Positions 8,487 to 16,362 of a DNA stretch of 64,000 nucleotides are shown here, piece after piece. Made by a program: the position numbers and the translations under genes. Origin of the DNA: Candidatus Mailhella excrementigallinarum (GTDB lineage Bacteria; Desulfobacterota; Desulfovibrionia; Desulfovibrionales; Desulfovibrionaceae). Within the stretch, counting starts at the first letter, position 1. Each line of letters begins with the position of its first letter. The DNA lies in contig CALUUZ010000015.1 of NCBI GenBank assembly GCA_944324075.1, positions 1 to 64,000 on the forward strand. Direction: 5' to 3'. The notes below the pieces were generated by a model. It ran no database searches, had not been told where the DNA came from, and saw only the letters and a program-made list of their open reading frames with translations.

Positions 8487-8876
8487 ATGTCCGGAAATAT
8501 GTTCATCCATGCGGAGTGCCGCTGTTCCGTGGACGAAGCGGTGCGCGTTCTCAAGGCCCGCCTGAGCGGGAAGAACATTCCGTTGTTCGCGGAATTCGAT
8601 CACAAGCTGAACGCCGAGAGCGTGGGGATGGACATGCCCGGCGCTACGGTGCTGGTGTTCGGCAATCCGGCGCTGGGAACAGGGCTGATGCTCAAGGCCC
8701 CCTCTCTGGCGCTGGATTTGCCATTGCGCATACTGGTTCGGGAAGAAGGCGGCGGCTGCCGCCTGTCCTGCCGGGATGCCTGCGCCCTGGCGCGGGAACA
8801 TGGACTGGATGAGCATGACGAAACGGTCGGCAGACTGAATGCCCTGCTGCGGGAACTGCTCCAGGGTATTCAGTGA
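8487..8876 (+). CDS. DUF302 domain protein
   Basis: This 129-residue protein resembles DUF302: an N-terminal SVDEAVRVLKARL helix, IPLFAEFDHKLNAESVGMDMPG, and TVLVFGNPALGTGLMLKAPSLALDLPLRILV. It lies 28 nt after selD behind GGAGGGAG and is probably co-transcribed. The family function is unknown; there is no signal peptide or metal-binding cysteine pair here. Its last 7 bp overlap the end of the convergent radical SAM gene. Confidence 0.83.
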   Translation: MSGNMFIHAECRCSVDEAVRVLKARLSGKNIPLFAEFDHKLNAESVGMDMPGATVLVFGNPALGTGLMLKAPSLALDLPLRILVREEGGGCRLSCRDACALAREHGLDEHDETVGRLNALLRELLQGIQ

Positions 8877-9958
8877 GTCTCGGGCGGGCCGCACAGCCTC
8901 GCGTCTTCCCCGGCGGTGAAGACAATGCGTTCCGGCGGCAGGCCCAGCGCCGCCCAGCGGGCGCGGAGCGCGCCCTTGTGGCCGTACATGTATCCCTGGC
9001 AGGCGCGGGGCAGATAAAGACGCCCGGGCGCTCCGCCGAGACGACGCAGCGCCCGTTCCGTCGTGCGGAGCAGCGCCTCGGCCCGAATGAGTCCGCCCAG
9101 GGCGGGATGGCGCGGCCCGGCCAGCAGCGCGGTGTCAAAGACAGGCTCCGGCGCGACGGCCAGACGGATAACCGGCACGCCGGCTTCCCATGCGCGGCGC
9201 AGCCCTTCGCCCAGCGCGGCGACGGTTTTCTCTTCCGTCCACGGAGCATAGTTTCCGGCGCGCCACATGCCGGCCAGTTCCGTACCTTCCGGCACAAGAC
9301 AGGGGTAGAAGCGCAGACAGGCGGGGCGCAGTTCCAGCGCCCGATCCACATCGTGCAGAAAGACTTCCGGCGTCACGCCCGGCATGCCCGGCAGGAGCTG
9401 GATGCCGAGTTTCAGACCTGCCGCTGGCACGGCGCGGCAGCCCGCCTCCGCCCCTGTTCCGTCATAGCCCCGGCGGGCCAGATGCAGGGCCGTGTCGCTG
9501 AAGCTCTGCACGCCCAGTTCCACCAGATCCAGCCCCGCTTCCGCAAGCTCGCGCAGTACGGCGGAAGGGGTTCCCGCGCCCAGCGCGTCCGGCCGGGTGG
9601 AACAGCGTCCGCAATTCACTTTCCCGCTGCTGCGGTATCGCGTGTACAGGGCAAGGGCTTTCTTCCGCTGCTCTGCGGGCAGGGCGGTAAAGGTGCCGCC
9701 GTAGAAGGCCAGTTCGATACTCTGTTCCGGCCGGATTTCATCCAGAAGCGCCGCCGCCGCCCGCAGATTCCCGTCCACATCGCCCCCGCTTCCTGTCTGA
9801 CGATCCTGCGCGCAGAACACGCAGCGCCCCGGACAGCCCGCAAAGGGGAGAAAAACGGGAAGTATGCGGTCCGCCCGGCGCAGACGGCTGCCGACCGGAA
9901 AAACGGCCTCGCGTGAAAAATGAGGCGCAAAAGGGGAAAAAAGCGGCATGACTGACAT
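8870..9958 (-). CDS. Elp3-like radical SAM protein
   Basis: The 362-residue protein carries the radical SAM cluster motif C-x3-C-x2-C as Cys42, Cys46 and Cys49 in GCPGRCVFC, followed by AFYGGTFTALP (SAM binding) and ELGVQSFSD. This pattern matches Elp3/YhcC-type radical SAM proteins. ATG 9958 is preceded by AGGA 6 nt upstream; the TTG further out at 9991 lacks a ribosome-binding site. No acetyltransferase domain follows, so it is not a full Elp3. The substrate is unknown. The gene ends tail to tail with the DUF302 gene. Confidence 0.83.
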   Translation of the reverse strand: MSVMPLFSPFAPHFSREAVFPVGSRLRRADRILPVFLPFAGCPGRCVFCAQDRQTGSGGDVDGNLRAAAALLDEIRPEQSIELAFYGGTFTALPAEQRKKALALYTRYRSSGKVNCGRCSTRPDALGAGTPSAVLRELAEAGLDLVELGVQSFSDTALHLARRGYDGTGAEAGCRAVPAAGLKLGIQLLPGMPGVTPEVFLHDVDRALELRPACLRFYPCLVPEGTELAGMWRAGNYAPWTEEKTVAALGEGLRRAWEAGVPVIRLAVAPEPVFDTALLAGPRHPALGGLIRAEALLRTTERALRRLGGAPGRLYLPRACQGYMYGHKGALRARWAALGLPPERIVFTAGEDARLCGPPETH

Positions 9959-10081
9959 ATTTTCCTGACGCAGAGGCAGATATTTGCGCAAAAAGCTCTT
10001 GCTGTTCTGTCTTGTTGTTTATACCATACAAACAGTCCCCCGTCAGCAGGGGAGGAATGTGTTTCAAGGGAGAGAATCAGC

Positions 10082-10495
10082 ATGGCTGAAAGTGAATGCA
10101 TTTTCTGTCGTATCGTGAACGGTGACATTCCATGCGCCAGGGTGTACGAAGATGATGCGGTTCTTGCATTTCTGGATCTGGGGCCAATGGCGAGGGGACA
10201 CACTCTTGTCGTGCCCAGGAAACATTGTGAGAGTCTTCTGGATTTTCCGGCGGAGGAGGCTCCGGCGCTCATATCCGCGCTGCAGAAAGTCGGCTCCGCC
10301 GTCATGCGGGCTGTCGGCGCGCAGGGGTTCCATGTGCTGCAGAACAATTTTCCCGCTGCCGGGCAGACGGTGTTCCATCTGCACTGGCATGTGATCCCCC
10401 GTACGGAGGGGGACGGAATGGCGCTGTGGCCTCAGGGGAGCTACAGGGAAGGGGAAATGGCGGAACTGGCCGCCGCCGTTGCGGCCCGGATGTGA
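10082..10495 (+). CDS. HIT family protein (histidine triad hydrolase)
   Basis: At 137 residues with the triad HLHWHVIP near the C-terminus and the N-terminal CIFCRIVNGDIP segment, this is a HINT/Fhit-type nucleotide hydrolase. It probably cleaves AMP-lysine-like or dinucleotide substrates in the cytoplasm. GGGAGAG lies before the ATG. It is divergent from the radical SAM gene; the 120-bp gap between them is AT-rich and contains a possible -10 near 10022. Confidence 0.88.
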   Translation: MAESECIFCRIVNGDIPCARVYEDDAVLAFLDLGPMARGHTLVVPRKHCESLLDFPAEEAPALISALQKVGSAVMRAVGAQGFHVLQNNFPAAGQTVFHLHWHVIPRTEGDGMALWPQGSYREGEMAELAAAVAARM

Positions 10496-10618
10496 GACCC
10501 AGGTGGCCCGGCTTTTGCGGAAGGCAGGCCGCCCGGCGCTGAATGCCGCCGCGGATCGGCGGCGCGAAGCTCCATCAGGTGCAAAGGCTGCGGGCCGGAA
10601 GAGAGGGTCCTGATCATG

Positions 10619-10624
10619 TATAAT
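10619..10624 (+). promoter_or_regulatory. -10 element ahead of the IHF/HU gene
   Basis: A perfect TATAAT stands 56 bp before the start codon. No good -35 was found at 16-18 bp, so this may need an activator or be fortuitous. Confidence 0.35.
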
Positions 10625-10680
10625 CTGAAACGCCAGTCAGCTCTATTGCGGAAGAAGGTATTCGGGAGGAGCACCCAGTC

Positions 10681-10977
10681 ATGAACAGGGCATTGACCAA
10701 GATTGACATTGTGGAGGCCGTGTACGGGCAAAGCGACCGTAACCGGGCGGAAGTGAAGAATATCGTGGAAAATCTGCTGCATCTCATGAAGCAGGCGATC
10801 AAGAAGGATCATGCGCTGCTTATCAGCGGATTCGGCAAGTTTGAAGCCTACGACAAGAGCGCCCGCATGGGGCGCAACCCGCAGACGGAAGAGGCCATTA
10901 CCCTGCCGCCGCGCAAGGTGGTGGTGTTCCGGCTGTCCCGCAAGTTCCGCGAGGAACTGAACGGCGAAGAGGCGTAA
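10681..10977 (+). CDS. HU/IHF family DNA-binding protein (IHF alpha-like)
   Basis: The 98-residue protein has the whole HU/IHF fold: ALTKIDIVEAVYG, the turn ISGFGKFE and the DNA-contacting arm with MGRNPQTEEAITLPPRKVVVFR. The Arg-Asn-Pro in the arm provides the intercalating proline. Arm and C-terminus are closer to IHF alpha than to HU. It would bend DNA as a dimer, and IHF commonly assists sigma-54 promoters, of which there are several in this window. AGGAG lies 8 nt before the ATG. Confidence 0.88.
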   Translation: MNRALTKIDIVEAVYGQSDRNRAEVKNIVENLLHLMKQAIKKDHALLISGFGKFEAYDKSARMGRNPQTEEAITLPPRKVVVFRLSRKFREELNGEEA

Positions 10978-10984
10978 CGCCCCC

Positions 10985-11045
10985 TCCCGCGGACGTCAGA
11001 GCCCCCCCATTCCCATGGAATGGGGGGGCTCTGACGTCCGCGGGG
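10985..11045. terminator. Very long perfect inverted repeat (28 bp stem, 3-nt loop)
   Basis: Bases 10986-11013 pair perfectly with 11017-11044, including seven C against seven G, and a T-G wobble extends the stem by one. It lies between the IHF gene and the convergent HD-GYP gene, so it may end transcription from both sides. There is no T-run. Confidence 0.7.
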
Positions 11046-11096
11046 TGCCGGGGAGGACGGATATGATTTGAAACATCCCTGCGGCAGGGCCTCCCC

Positions 11097-11175
11097 CGGG
11101 CATTTTCAAAACGAAAATGTTCTATCTGCCGGATGCGGAGTCAGTCGGCGGATGGGGCGGCGGAGGATTGAAACA
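11097..11175. repeat. Fragments of repeat families A and B abutting each other
   Basis: GGGCATTTTCAAAACGAAAATG (about 11095-11120) equals the terminal hairpin of family A, and 11139-11175 (CAGTCGGCGGATGGGGCG...GGATTGAAACATG) matches the distal end of family B. The HD-GYP reading frame ends inside them. Confidence 0.65.
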
Positions 11176-12456
11176 TGCCGAAAATGCCCGGACGTCGCTT
11201 TCGACGGGTTCGGCGCAGATGCGATACAGTTCGTCGAAGCGCCGCCGGGCGCGGCGCTGCGCTCCGGCGCGCACCCTGTTGATCCGTTCCGCTTCGGCCC
11301 GAAGGGTGGCCAGCACGGTGCCGTCAATATGGCCGTTGTCTTCCATGGTCTGGAGTATGTCCAGGGCACGGGCGAGAGACATGCCTTTCCGGTAGGGGCG
11401 GTCTTCCATGAGCGCGGTAAAGATATCGGCCACCGCCATGATGCGCGAGGGCAGAGGGAGCTGCCCGCCCGCAAGGCCGAGAGGGTAGCCTCTGCCGTTC
11501 AGACGCTCGTGGTGCAGAGCGCCCCAGAGCCGGATATCCTCAAGGCCGGGGATATTGTCGAGCAGGCTGAGGCTGAATTCGGCATGGCGCTTCATCTGCG
11601 CAAACTCGTCATGATCGAGGGGGCCTTCCTTTTCCAGCAGGGCGCGGGGGACGCCCAGCTTGCCGATATCGTGAAGCAGACCGGCGACGAAGACCTTGCG
11701 GTTTTCCTCCGGGTCGACGCTTCCTGTTGTTCCGAGCATGTGCCTGCGGTGCAGAATGCAGGCCGTATGCGCGACTCCCGCCGTATGCGTGGCCGTGAAC
11801 GGGCTGAGAAAGTCCGTGATTAAAGAAAACAGAAAGCAGAACGGGATCAGGTGATCCGGATCGAGATCGGGCTGCGCGCAGTCTGTTTGCAGGTCATGTT
11901 TCATTTCCTGCGCGGAGGGCAGAGCCAGTCTTCCGCCTCTGCGGGCACAGAGGGCGCGCAGCGCCTCCACGCCGTCAGGATGGAACTTTCCGCCCGCATG
12001 ACGGGCAAGGAGGCTTTCCAGAGCGGAAGCGTCGAGAAGAGCGCCGCCGCGCAGGAAGAGTTCCGCCCTGTCGGCCAGATGAATGAGGTTTGCGGGGAGA
12101 AGAGCCTCGCCGCTGTCCCGCAGTCTGCTCCATGGCGTGTGATGAAAGAGGACGAAGGACGCCGCGGGTCTGAGAAAGGCGCAGCGGGAAAGCAGCGCCC
12201 AGCCCGCCCGCGTGTGCAGCCATGTGTTGCGCTCGAAAAGAAGGTCATCCGCGCTGACCTTGAGCGGGATGGCTCCGGCGTCGTGCAGCATGGCGGCGGT
12301 GAAAAGCTGCGCGCGGACAGTCCGGGGAAGCGAAAGCGCCTGCCCCAGCTCGCTGGCGATCCAGGCCACGCCGAGATGGTGGCCGGCAAGCTGCGGCTTG
12401 ACCATGTCCAGCGCGCGGGAAAAACCGAAAATCAGATCGGGGACGGAAATGCGCAT
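11122..12456 (-). CDS. HD-GYP domain protein (tandem HD; cyclic-di-GMP phosphodiesterase type)
   Basis: The 444-residue protein has an N-terminal HD-like half (MLHDAGAIPLK near residue 57) and a C-terminal HD-GYP domain with LLHDIGKLGVP, HHERLNGRGYP and ADIFTALMEDRPY. The complete HD...GYP signature suggests cyclic-di-GMP hydrolysis in the cytoplasm. The last 15 or so residues (FNPPPPHPPTDSASGR) are encoded by a repeat family B fragment and the stop codon by a family A hairpin, so the native C-terminus was replaced or extended. It starts 6 nt after the stop of the receiver/TPR gene, with which it forms an operon. Confidence 0.87.
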   Translation of the reverse strand: MRISVPDLIFGFSRALDMVKPQLAGHHLGVAWIASELGQALSLPRTVRAQLFTAAMLHDAGAIPLKVSADDLLFERNTWLHTRAGWALLSRCAFLRPAASFVLFHHTPWSRLRDSGEALLPANLIHLADRAELFLRGGALLDASALESLLARHAGGKFHPDGVEALRALCARRGGRLALPSAQEMKHDLQTDCAQPDLDPDHLIPFCFLFSLITDFLSPFTATHTAGVAHTACILHRRHMLGTTGSVDPEENRKVFVAGLLHDIGKLGVPRALLEKEGPLDHDEFAQMKRHAEFSLSLLDNIPGLEDIRLWGALHHERLNGRGYPLGLAGGQLPLPSRIMAVADIFTALMEDRPYRKGMSLARALDILQTMEDNGHIDGTVLATLRAEAERINRVRAGAQRRARRRFDELYRICAEPVESDVRAFSACFNPPPPHPPTDSASGR

Positions 12457-12462
12457 ATGGTC

Positions 12463-13827
12463 TCACTTGCTGGCTCTGTAGAGCCTCAGGGTTCCGCGGA
12501 TGACCGTCATGACCTCGCCCAGCAGGGAGGGCAGCCGGGAAGGAGGCAGCGGCCGGGGGGTGCCCGCCGGGGAAGCGGCGGGTTCGGCATGTTCTTCCGG
12601 AGGAGAGAACGCTCCGGCCCCGGGAAATGTTTCAGCGGAGACTTCCGGGCCGTCCTCCGCGCCGGGCGCGGGCAGCCGGGGTATGGATTCCTGAAGCGGC
12701 GGATCATACGCGCCGGAGGCGTCGCGGGAGAGGACGGAAGGCGCGGAGGAGCCGGACGGACTGCCCAGAGCGCGGGCCAGAGAAGTCTTTCCATCCTGCA
12801 GCAGCGCCAGTTCCAGCGTTTCCCGCGCGTCGTCGGCCTGCATGGGCGACAGGGCGCTCAGCCCCCTGTTCAACGCATTCAGCACATCTTCCTGCGTGGG
12901 GGCGGAAGCATTTTCCGGAGCGCTGGCGTCCGGCAGCAGCATTTCCATGAGTTCCCGCGCGACAAAAACCTTGCCCTGCCTGCCCGCCCGTTCCAGTTCG
13001 GTCAGAAGCGGGTGTCCGTCTCCCGGCGACTCGCGGAACAGGCAGGAAGCCACCTGCCCGGCCTTGCCCCATGCCTGGGCGTCAATATAGCCGCGCAGCG
13101 ATTCTTTCAGGGCCTGCGCCGCCTTCGCATGTTCTCCCCTCGCCCTGTACAGGGCGGACAGCGCCGCGCAGGCGTCGCCGCTGGTTTCAATGTCCACGGC
13201 CGCTTTCTGCAGCAGCGGCAGGGCGTCGTCCCATCTGCGCTCGCGCAGCAGGAGCATGCCGCGGCGGCATGCCTCCGACGCCGTGAGCGCGCCGCGTTCG
13301 ACGGGGGTGCAGGCTTCCAGCAGTTCGTCAAACTCCGTGTGTTCGGGCAGTCTGTCCAGAGTCCTGAGCCAGGCGGCCAGAGCGGCATGGGCCTTCCTGC
13401 TTCGGCGGGCGGCTTCGCGCAGGGCCTTCAGCAGTTCCTGACTGTTGAAGGGGCGCTGCAGAACGGCATTGAACCCGGCATGTTCCAGAGCTTCGCGGCC
13501 GGCAGCGTCCGAAGTCAGAGCGACAAGGGGCACATGCGGCAGCAGGGGGTGCGAGCGGATCAGGGCGGCGAAGCTGCGGGCGTCCATATCCGCCATGCGC
13601 GGCGGGCACACGATGACTTCTTCCATGTTGGGGATGTTGGCGGCAAGAAAGCGGGCCACCTCGCAGCCGGAAGTGACGACCCGGACATGCCGGATACCCG
13701 CTCCGCGCAGGCTTCTCCGATCCACGGCGGCACGGGATTCCTCTTCGGCAAGAAGAAGGGCGGAAAGAAAGGGGGGGGCTGGCAGAGTCATTTTGCGCAG
13801 TATAGACGGAGGCGTCCGGACTGACAA
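12463..13827 (-). CDS. Degenerate receiver domain plus TPR-like protein
   Basis: The first 130 of 454 residues have a receiver fold, but the phosphorylation site is lost: where receivers read V-x-x-D, this has VIVCPPRM. The conserved Lys is Arg in LQRPF, while the Thr (VALTSDAAG) remains. Helical TPR-like repeats follow at about residues 140-330, then a Pro/Ser/Glu-rich tail. The TTG start at 13827 is used because GGAGG lies 4-5 nt upstream, whereas the ATG at 13791 has no ribosome-binding site. With the HD-GYP gene in the same operon it probably acts as a protein-protein adaptor, not a phospho-switch. Confidence 0.72.
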   Translation of the reverse strand: MSVRTPPSILRKMTLPAPPFLSALLLAEEESRAAVDRRSLRGAGIRHVRVVTSGCEVARFLAANIPNMEEVIVCPPRMADMDARSFAALIRSHPLLPHVPLVALTSDAAGREALEHAGFNAVLQRPFNSQELLKALREAARRSRKAHAALAAWLRTLDRLPEHTEFDELLEACTPVERGALTASEACRRGMLLLRERRWDDALPLLQKAAVDIETSGDACAALSALYRARGEHAKAAQALKESLRGYIDAQAWGKAGQVASCLFRESPGDGHPLLTELERAGRQGKVFVARELMEMLLPDASAPENASAPTQEDVLNALNRGLSALSPMQADDARETLELALLQDGKTSLARALGSPSGSSAPSVLSRDASGAYDPPLQESIPRLPAPGAEDGPEVSAETFPGAGAFSPPEEHAEPAASPAGTPRPLPPSRLPSLLGEVMTVIRGTLRLYRASK

Positions 13828-13869
13828 GAGACCTCCGTGGAGGAGACATTCACGCCTTCACTGCAGCAG

Positions 13870-13992
13870 CGAAATGCCCTGAAGCAGAGCCGCCGGAGCA
13901 GCCGCAAGTGAATTGCGGCTGCTCCGGCGGCGTGAAAGCTGCGGGCCGGAACACAGGGTCTGGCTGACGGATATTTTCAATGACAGAACACC
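13870..13992 (-). repeat. Repeat family A, inverted and partly truncated copy
   Basis: It contains GCCGCAAGTGAATTGCGGC inside a larger GCCGCCGGAGCAG/CTGCTCCGGCGGC palindrome, then GGGCCGGAACACAGGG and ACGGATATTTTCAATGACA. It sits between the zinc-ribbon gene and the receiver/TPR gene. Confidence 0.75.
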
Positions 13993-14424
13993 CTAGGAAA
14001 CGCCCCGGGAACCGCCGTTGAAGGACAGCACTTTCGCGCTCCGGCGGGCAAGGGAGGGCGGAAGGGGCGCCTGCGCGTATTCACGGTCAATGACCGTGCC
14101 GCAGGTGGCGCAGCGCCATTTTCCGTCGCCCGTGTCTTCGGCGTCCAGGCGGATCAGCGCGCCCTCCCTGTTGTAGCAGCGGGGACAGAACGGACCCTGC
14201 TTGATGCCGCCCGCCACCAGCCAGTAGCAGGAGCCGTCAAAGACAAGATTGCGCGCAAGGTAGAGAATATCTTCAAATTCATGCACCTGCATTTTCAGCA
14301 GCGCGTTTTCGTCACAGACGGCAATGTATCTGGCCTGCATTTCCATGAGCAGATGGCGGGCCTCGCTGATGCGGCCCGCCGAAAAGAGTTCGTCGATATC
14401 TTTAAAGCGGTTGTGGTTGAGCAT
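13993..14424 (-). CDS. Zinc-ribbon protein of unknown function
   Basis: The 143 residues consist of a helical, possibly coiled-coil N-terminal half (residues 5-60) and a C-terminal zinc ribbon with Cys80, Cys83 (CPRC) and Cys105, Cys108 (CATC). No enzymatic motif is visible. It reads away from the receiver operon's upstream repeat and may share its direction of transcription. The 185 bp upstream of its start hold no recognised promoter or gene. Confidence 0.7.
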   Translation of the reverse strand: MLNHNRFKDIDELFSAGRISEARHLLMEMQARYIAVCDENALLKMQVHEFEDILYLARNLVFDGSCYWLVAGGIKQGPFCPRCYNREGALIRLDAEDTGDGKWRCATCGTVIDREYAQAPLPPSLARRSAKVLSFNGGSRGVS

Positions 14425-14609
14425 GGCTCTCTCCGGAGAGGGCGGACGCCCGTTTTTCCCGGGCGGTTTGCACGGAGTTTGCCTGACTGCCGCGCTTTGC
14501 TTTCAGATATCGGCACATGGCGGAAAAAGTTTAGACGCGGGCGGAAGCCCTTTCCCGAACCTGCGGAGCAGCGGGCGCGCATTCCCGGCGCCGTCAGGCG
14601 GCATTTTGG

Positions 14610-14965
14610 GGGCTGTTGCGGAAGCAGGTTGAGCGTGTTGCCTGAAGCGTACTGATTTGCTCCGGCACGGGCGGCAGCATTCGTTGCCGCAAAGGCAGCA
14701 TGTATCCACGGCCGGATCGCCTGCGCCTTCGTGAAGCTGCGCTTCACCCGGCTCCGCTCCGCGAACCCTTTCTTCCGCGACCTTCTGATGACGCTCGATC
14801 GGCGTTGCCGATACCCGCTCCCGCTTGCGCTTCGCACGGAAAACGCCGCGCTCGCACTCCGTGCCCCCTCCATGCCGCATGACCATGCGCGGGGGGGCGT
14901 CGCTCCATACGCCGCTAACGCGGCGTGCCTCCGGCGGTCAAGGGTATGTTCAACACGGTTCTACA
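14610..14965 (+). repeat. Repeat family C, long copy
   Basis: This GC-rich block has GGCAGCATTCGTTGCCGC, GGCAGCATGTATCCACGGCC, CGCTCCATACGCCGC and CCTCCGGCGGTCAAGG, ending in ATGTTCAACACGG. The same modules in the same order recur at 18330 and 26110. It fills most of the gap 14425-15140; no gene was seen. Confidence 0.7.
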
Positions 14966-14988
14966 GCAGAACCTTTTTCATTGTTCTA

Positions 14989-15016
14989 TTGACATGCTTT
15001 ATAAATAGAGTATATC
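14989..15016 (+). promoter_or_regulatory. Sigma-70 promoter of the dctP-dctQM operon
   Basis: TTGACA (14989-14994) and TATATC (15011-15016) are 16 bp apart in an AT-rich stretch just after the family C repeat, 125 bp before dctP. Confidence 0.65.
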
Positions 15017-15034
15017 CTAATGAATATAAAAATT

Positions 15035-15060
15035 CTTGTGGACATCTTCACAAGTGTCCG
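15035..15060. promoter_or_regulatory. Candidate operator shared with the TAXI-TRAP operon
   Basis: CTTGTG (15035-15040) and CACAAG (15049-15054) form a dyad about 20 bp after the promoter. Bases 15045-15060 read TCTTCACAAGTGTCCG and differ by one base from 41782-41797 ahead of another TRAP operon, which suggests a common regulator. Confidence 0.45.
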
Positions 15061-15140
15061 CACGAAACGGGGAGGCCGTCCGGCAGGGAGTTCCGCCGGG
15101 GGATGGTGTTGAGGAACCATAGAACAGAAAGGAGTTTCGC

Positions 15141-16220
15141 ATGTTCAAAAAGTGTGCCGGTACAGCTCTGGCTCTGGCGATGGGCGCATCTCTGGCGCTG
15201 GGCGGCGCGGCTCAGGCCAAGGGCTTCAAGAACCTGTCCTTCATGGGAAGCTACATAGGCAACCATCCCACGATAGTGCAGGTATGGGAACCTTTCTTCA
15301 AGGCCGCCGAGGAAAAGTTTCCCGGCAAGAACGGACTCAGTTTCCATTATTTCGGCAATAACGAGCTGTACCCCGAGGCGGAATCCATGACCGCCCTGAC
15401 TGACGGCCGCGTGGATTTCGGCACGGTGCGTCCCTCGGTGTTTCCCGGCAACATGAATCTGCTGGCCGCGGTGGCCATTCCCGGCATGTGCCCCAACGCC
15501 ATCGTGGGCAGCCTGGTGACCGAGGAACTGATCGAGCAGTTCCCCGAAGTGCGCGCCGAACTGCCGAAGAACTCCACGCCCTTCACCGCATGGGCTTCCG
15601 CCGCGTACCAGATTCACACCATCAATCCCGTCAGGAACATGGAGGAGCTGAAAGGCAAGAAGATCATCGCGTGGGACGCCACCACCCTTGAAATCGTCAA
15701 GGCGCTCGGGGCCACCCCCATCCGCATGACCTCCACCGACACCTATCTGGCCCTGTCCAAGGGCATGGGCGACGGCGTGCTCTGCCCGCTGGCTCCCCTC
15801 CGTTCCTTCAAGATTTCCGAAGCCACCAAGCACCATCTGATCCTCAACGTGGGCGTGAACACCTTTGTCATGAACGTGCATACGCCGCTGTGGGACGACA
15901 TGCCCAAGGACATGCAGGACTGGCTGAAGGCCGAGGGCGGCATGAAAATGGCGCTGGCCAGCGGCAAGAGCCTGGATGACGGCGCCATTGCCGACACCAG
16001 GTGGATGGAGGAACAGGGCCACAAGTTCTACTATCTGTCCGAGGAAGAGCGCGCCAGGGCGCTGGAACCTCTGGCCGTGTTCACGGAAAAGTGGAAGAAC
16101 GAGGAATGCAGGGGCATAGACCCCGCTCTTGTGAACAAGGTGCTGACCTTTGTGCAGGAACGCAGCAGGTTCCATACCGAGCAGATGAAGGCCGGAGCCT
16201 ACGGCGACTACAAGATGTAA
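15141..16220 (+). CDS. TRAP transporter substrate-binding protein (DctP family)
   Basis: The 359-residue length, a signal peptide ending near AAQAKG (residue 23) and the DctP pattern (MEELKGKKIIAWDATT in the region that holds the substrate-binding arginine in the family) identify a periplasmic TRAP binding protein. AAGGAG precedes the ATG. A 9-bp hairpin separates it from the permease, consistent with making more binding protein than permease. The ligand is unknown; DctP proteins usually bind carboxylates or sulfonates. The strong promoter at 14989 and the dyad at 15035 suggest conditional expression. Confidence 0.9.
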   Translation: MFKKCAGTALALAMGASLALGGAAQAKGFKNLSFMGSYIGNHPTIVQVWEPFFKAAEEKFPGKNGLSFHYFGNNELYPEAESMTALTDGRVDFGTVRPSVFPGNMNLLAAVAIPGMCPNAIVGSLVTEELIEQFPEVRAELPKNSTPFTAWASAAYQIHTINPVRNMEELKGKKIIAWDATTLEIVKALGATPIRMTSTDTYLALSKGMGDGVLCPLAPLRSFKISEATKHHLILNVGVNTFVMNVHTPLWDDMPKDMQDWLKAEGGMKMALASGKSLDDGAIADTRWMEEQGHKFYYLSEEERARALEPLAVFTEKWKNEECRGIDPALVNKVLTFVQERSRFHTEQMKAGAYGDYKM

Positions 16221-16231
16221 CAGGGCTTGCG

Positions 16232-16260
16232 CGCCGTCCGGCGGAAAGAGTCGGACGGCG
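16232..16260 (+). other. Intercistronic hairpin between dctP and dctQM
   Basis: CGCCGTCCG and CGGACGGCG pair over 9 bp with an 11-nt loop, right after the dctP stop. It may stabilise the upstream message or attenuate the permease gene. Confidence 0.55.
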
Positions 16261-16362
16261 TTCCCGTCAATGCGGCTGCGCCGTTTTCCGAGCCTCCGGA
16301 GCGGCGCTTTCCCCCCGGACAGCCGCGCTCTCCCCGCGCGGAACATTTTAATTGAGGTTGCC

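Noticed and set aside
11851..13824. Long plus-strand open frame of 657 codons opposite the HD-GYP and receiver genes
   Set aside because: It is an antisense shadow in GC-rich DNA; the minus-strand frames carry recognisable HD-GYP and receiver/TPR features and good ribosome-binding sites.
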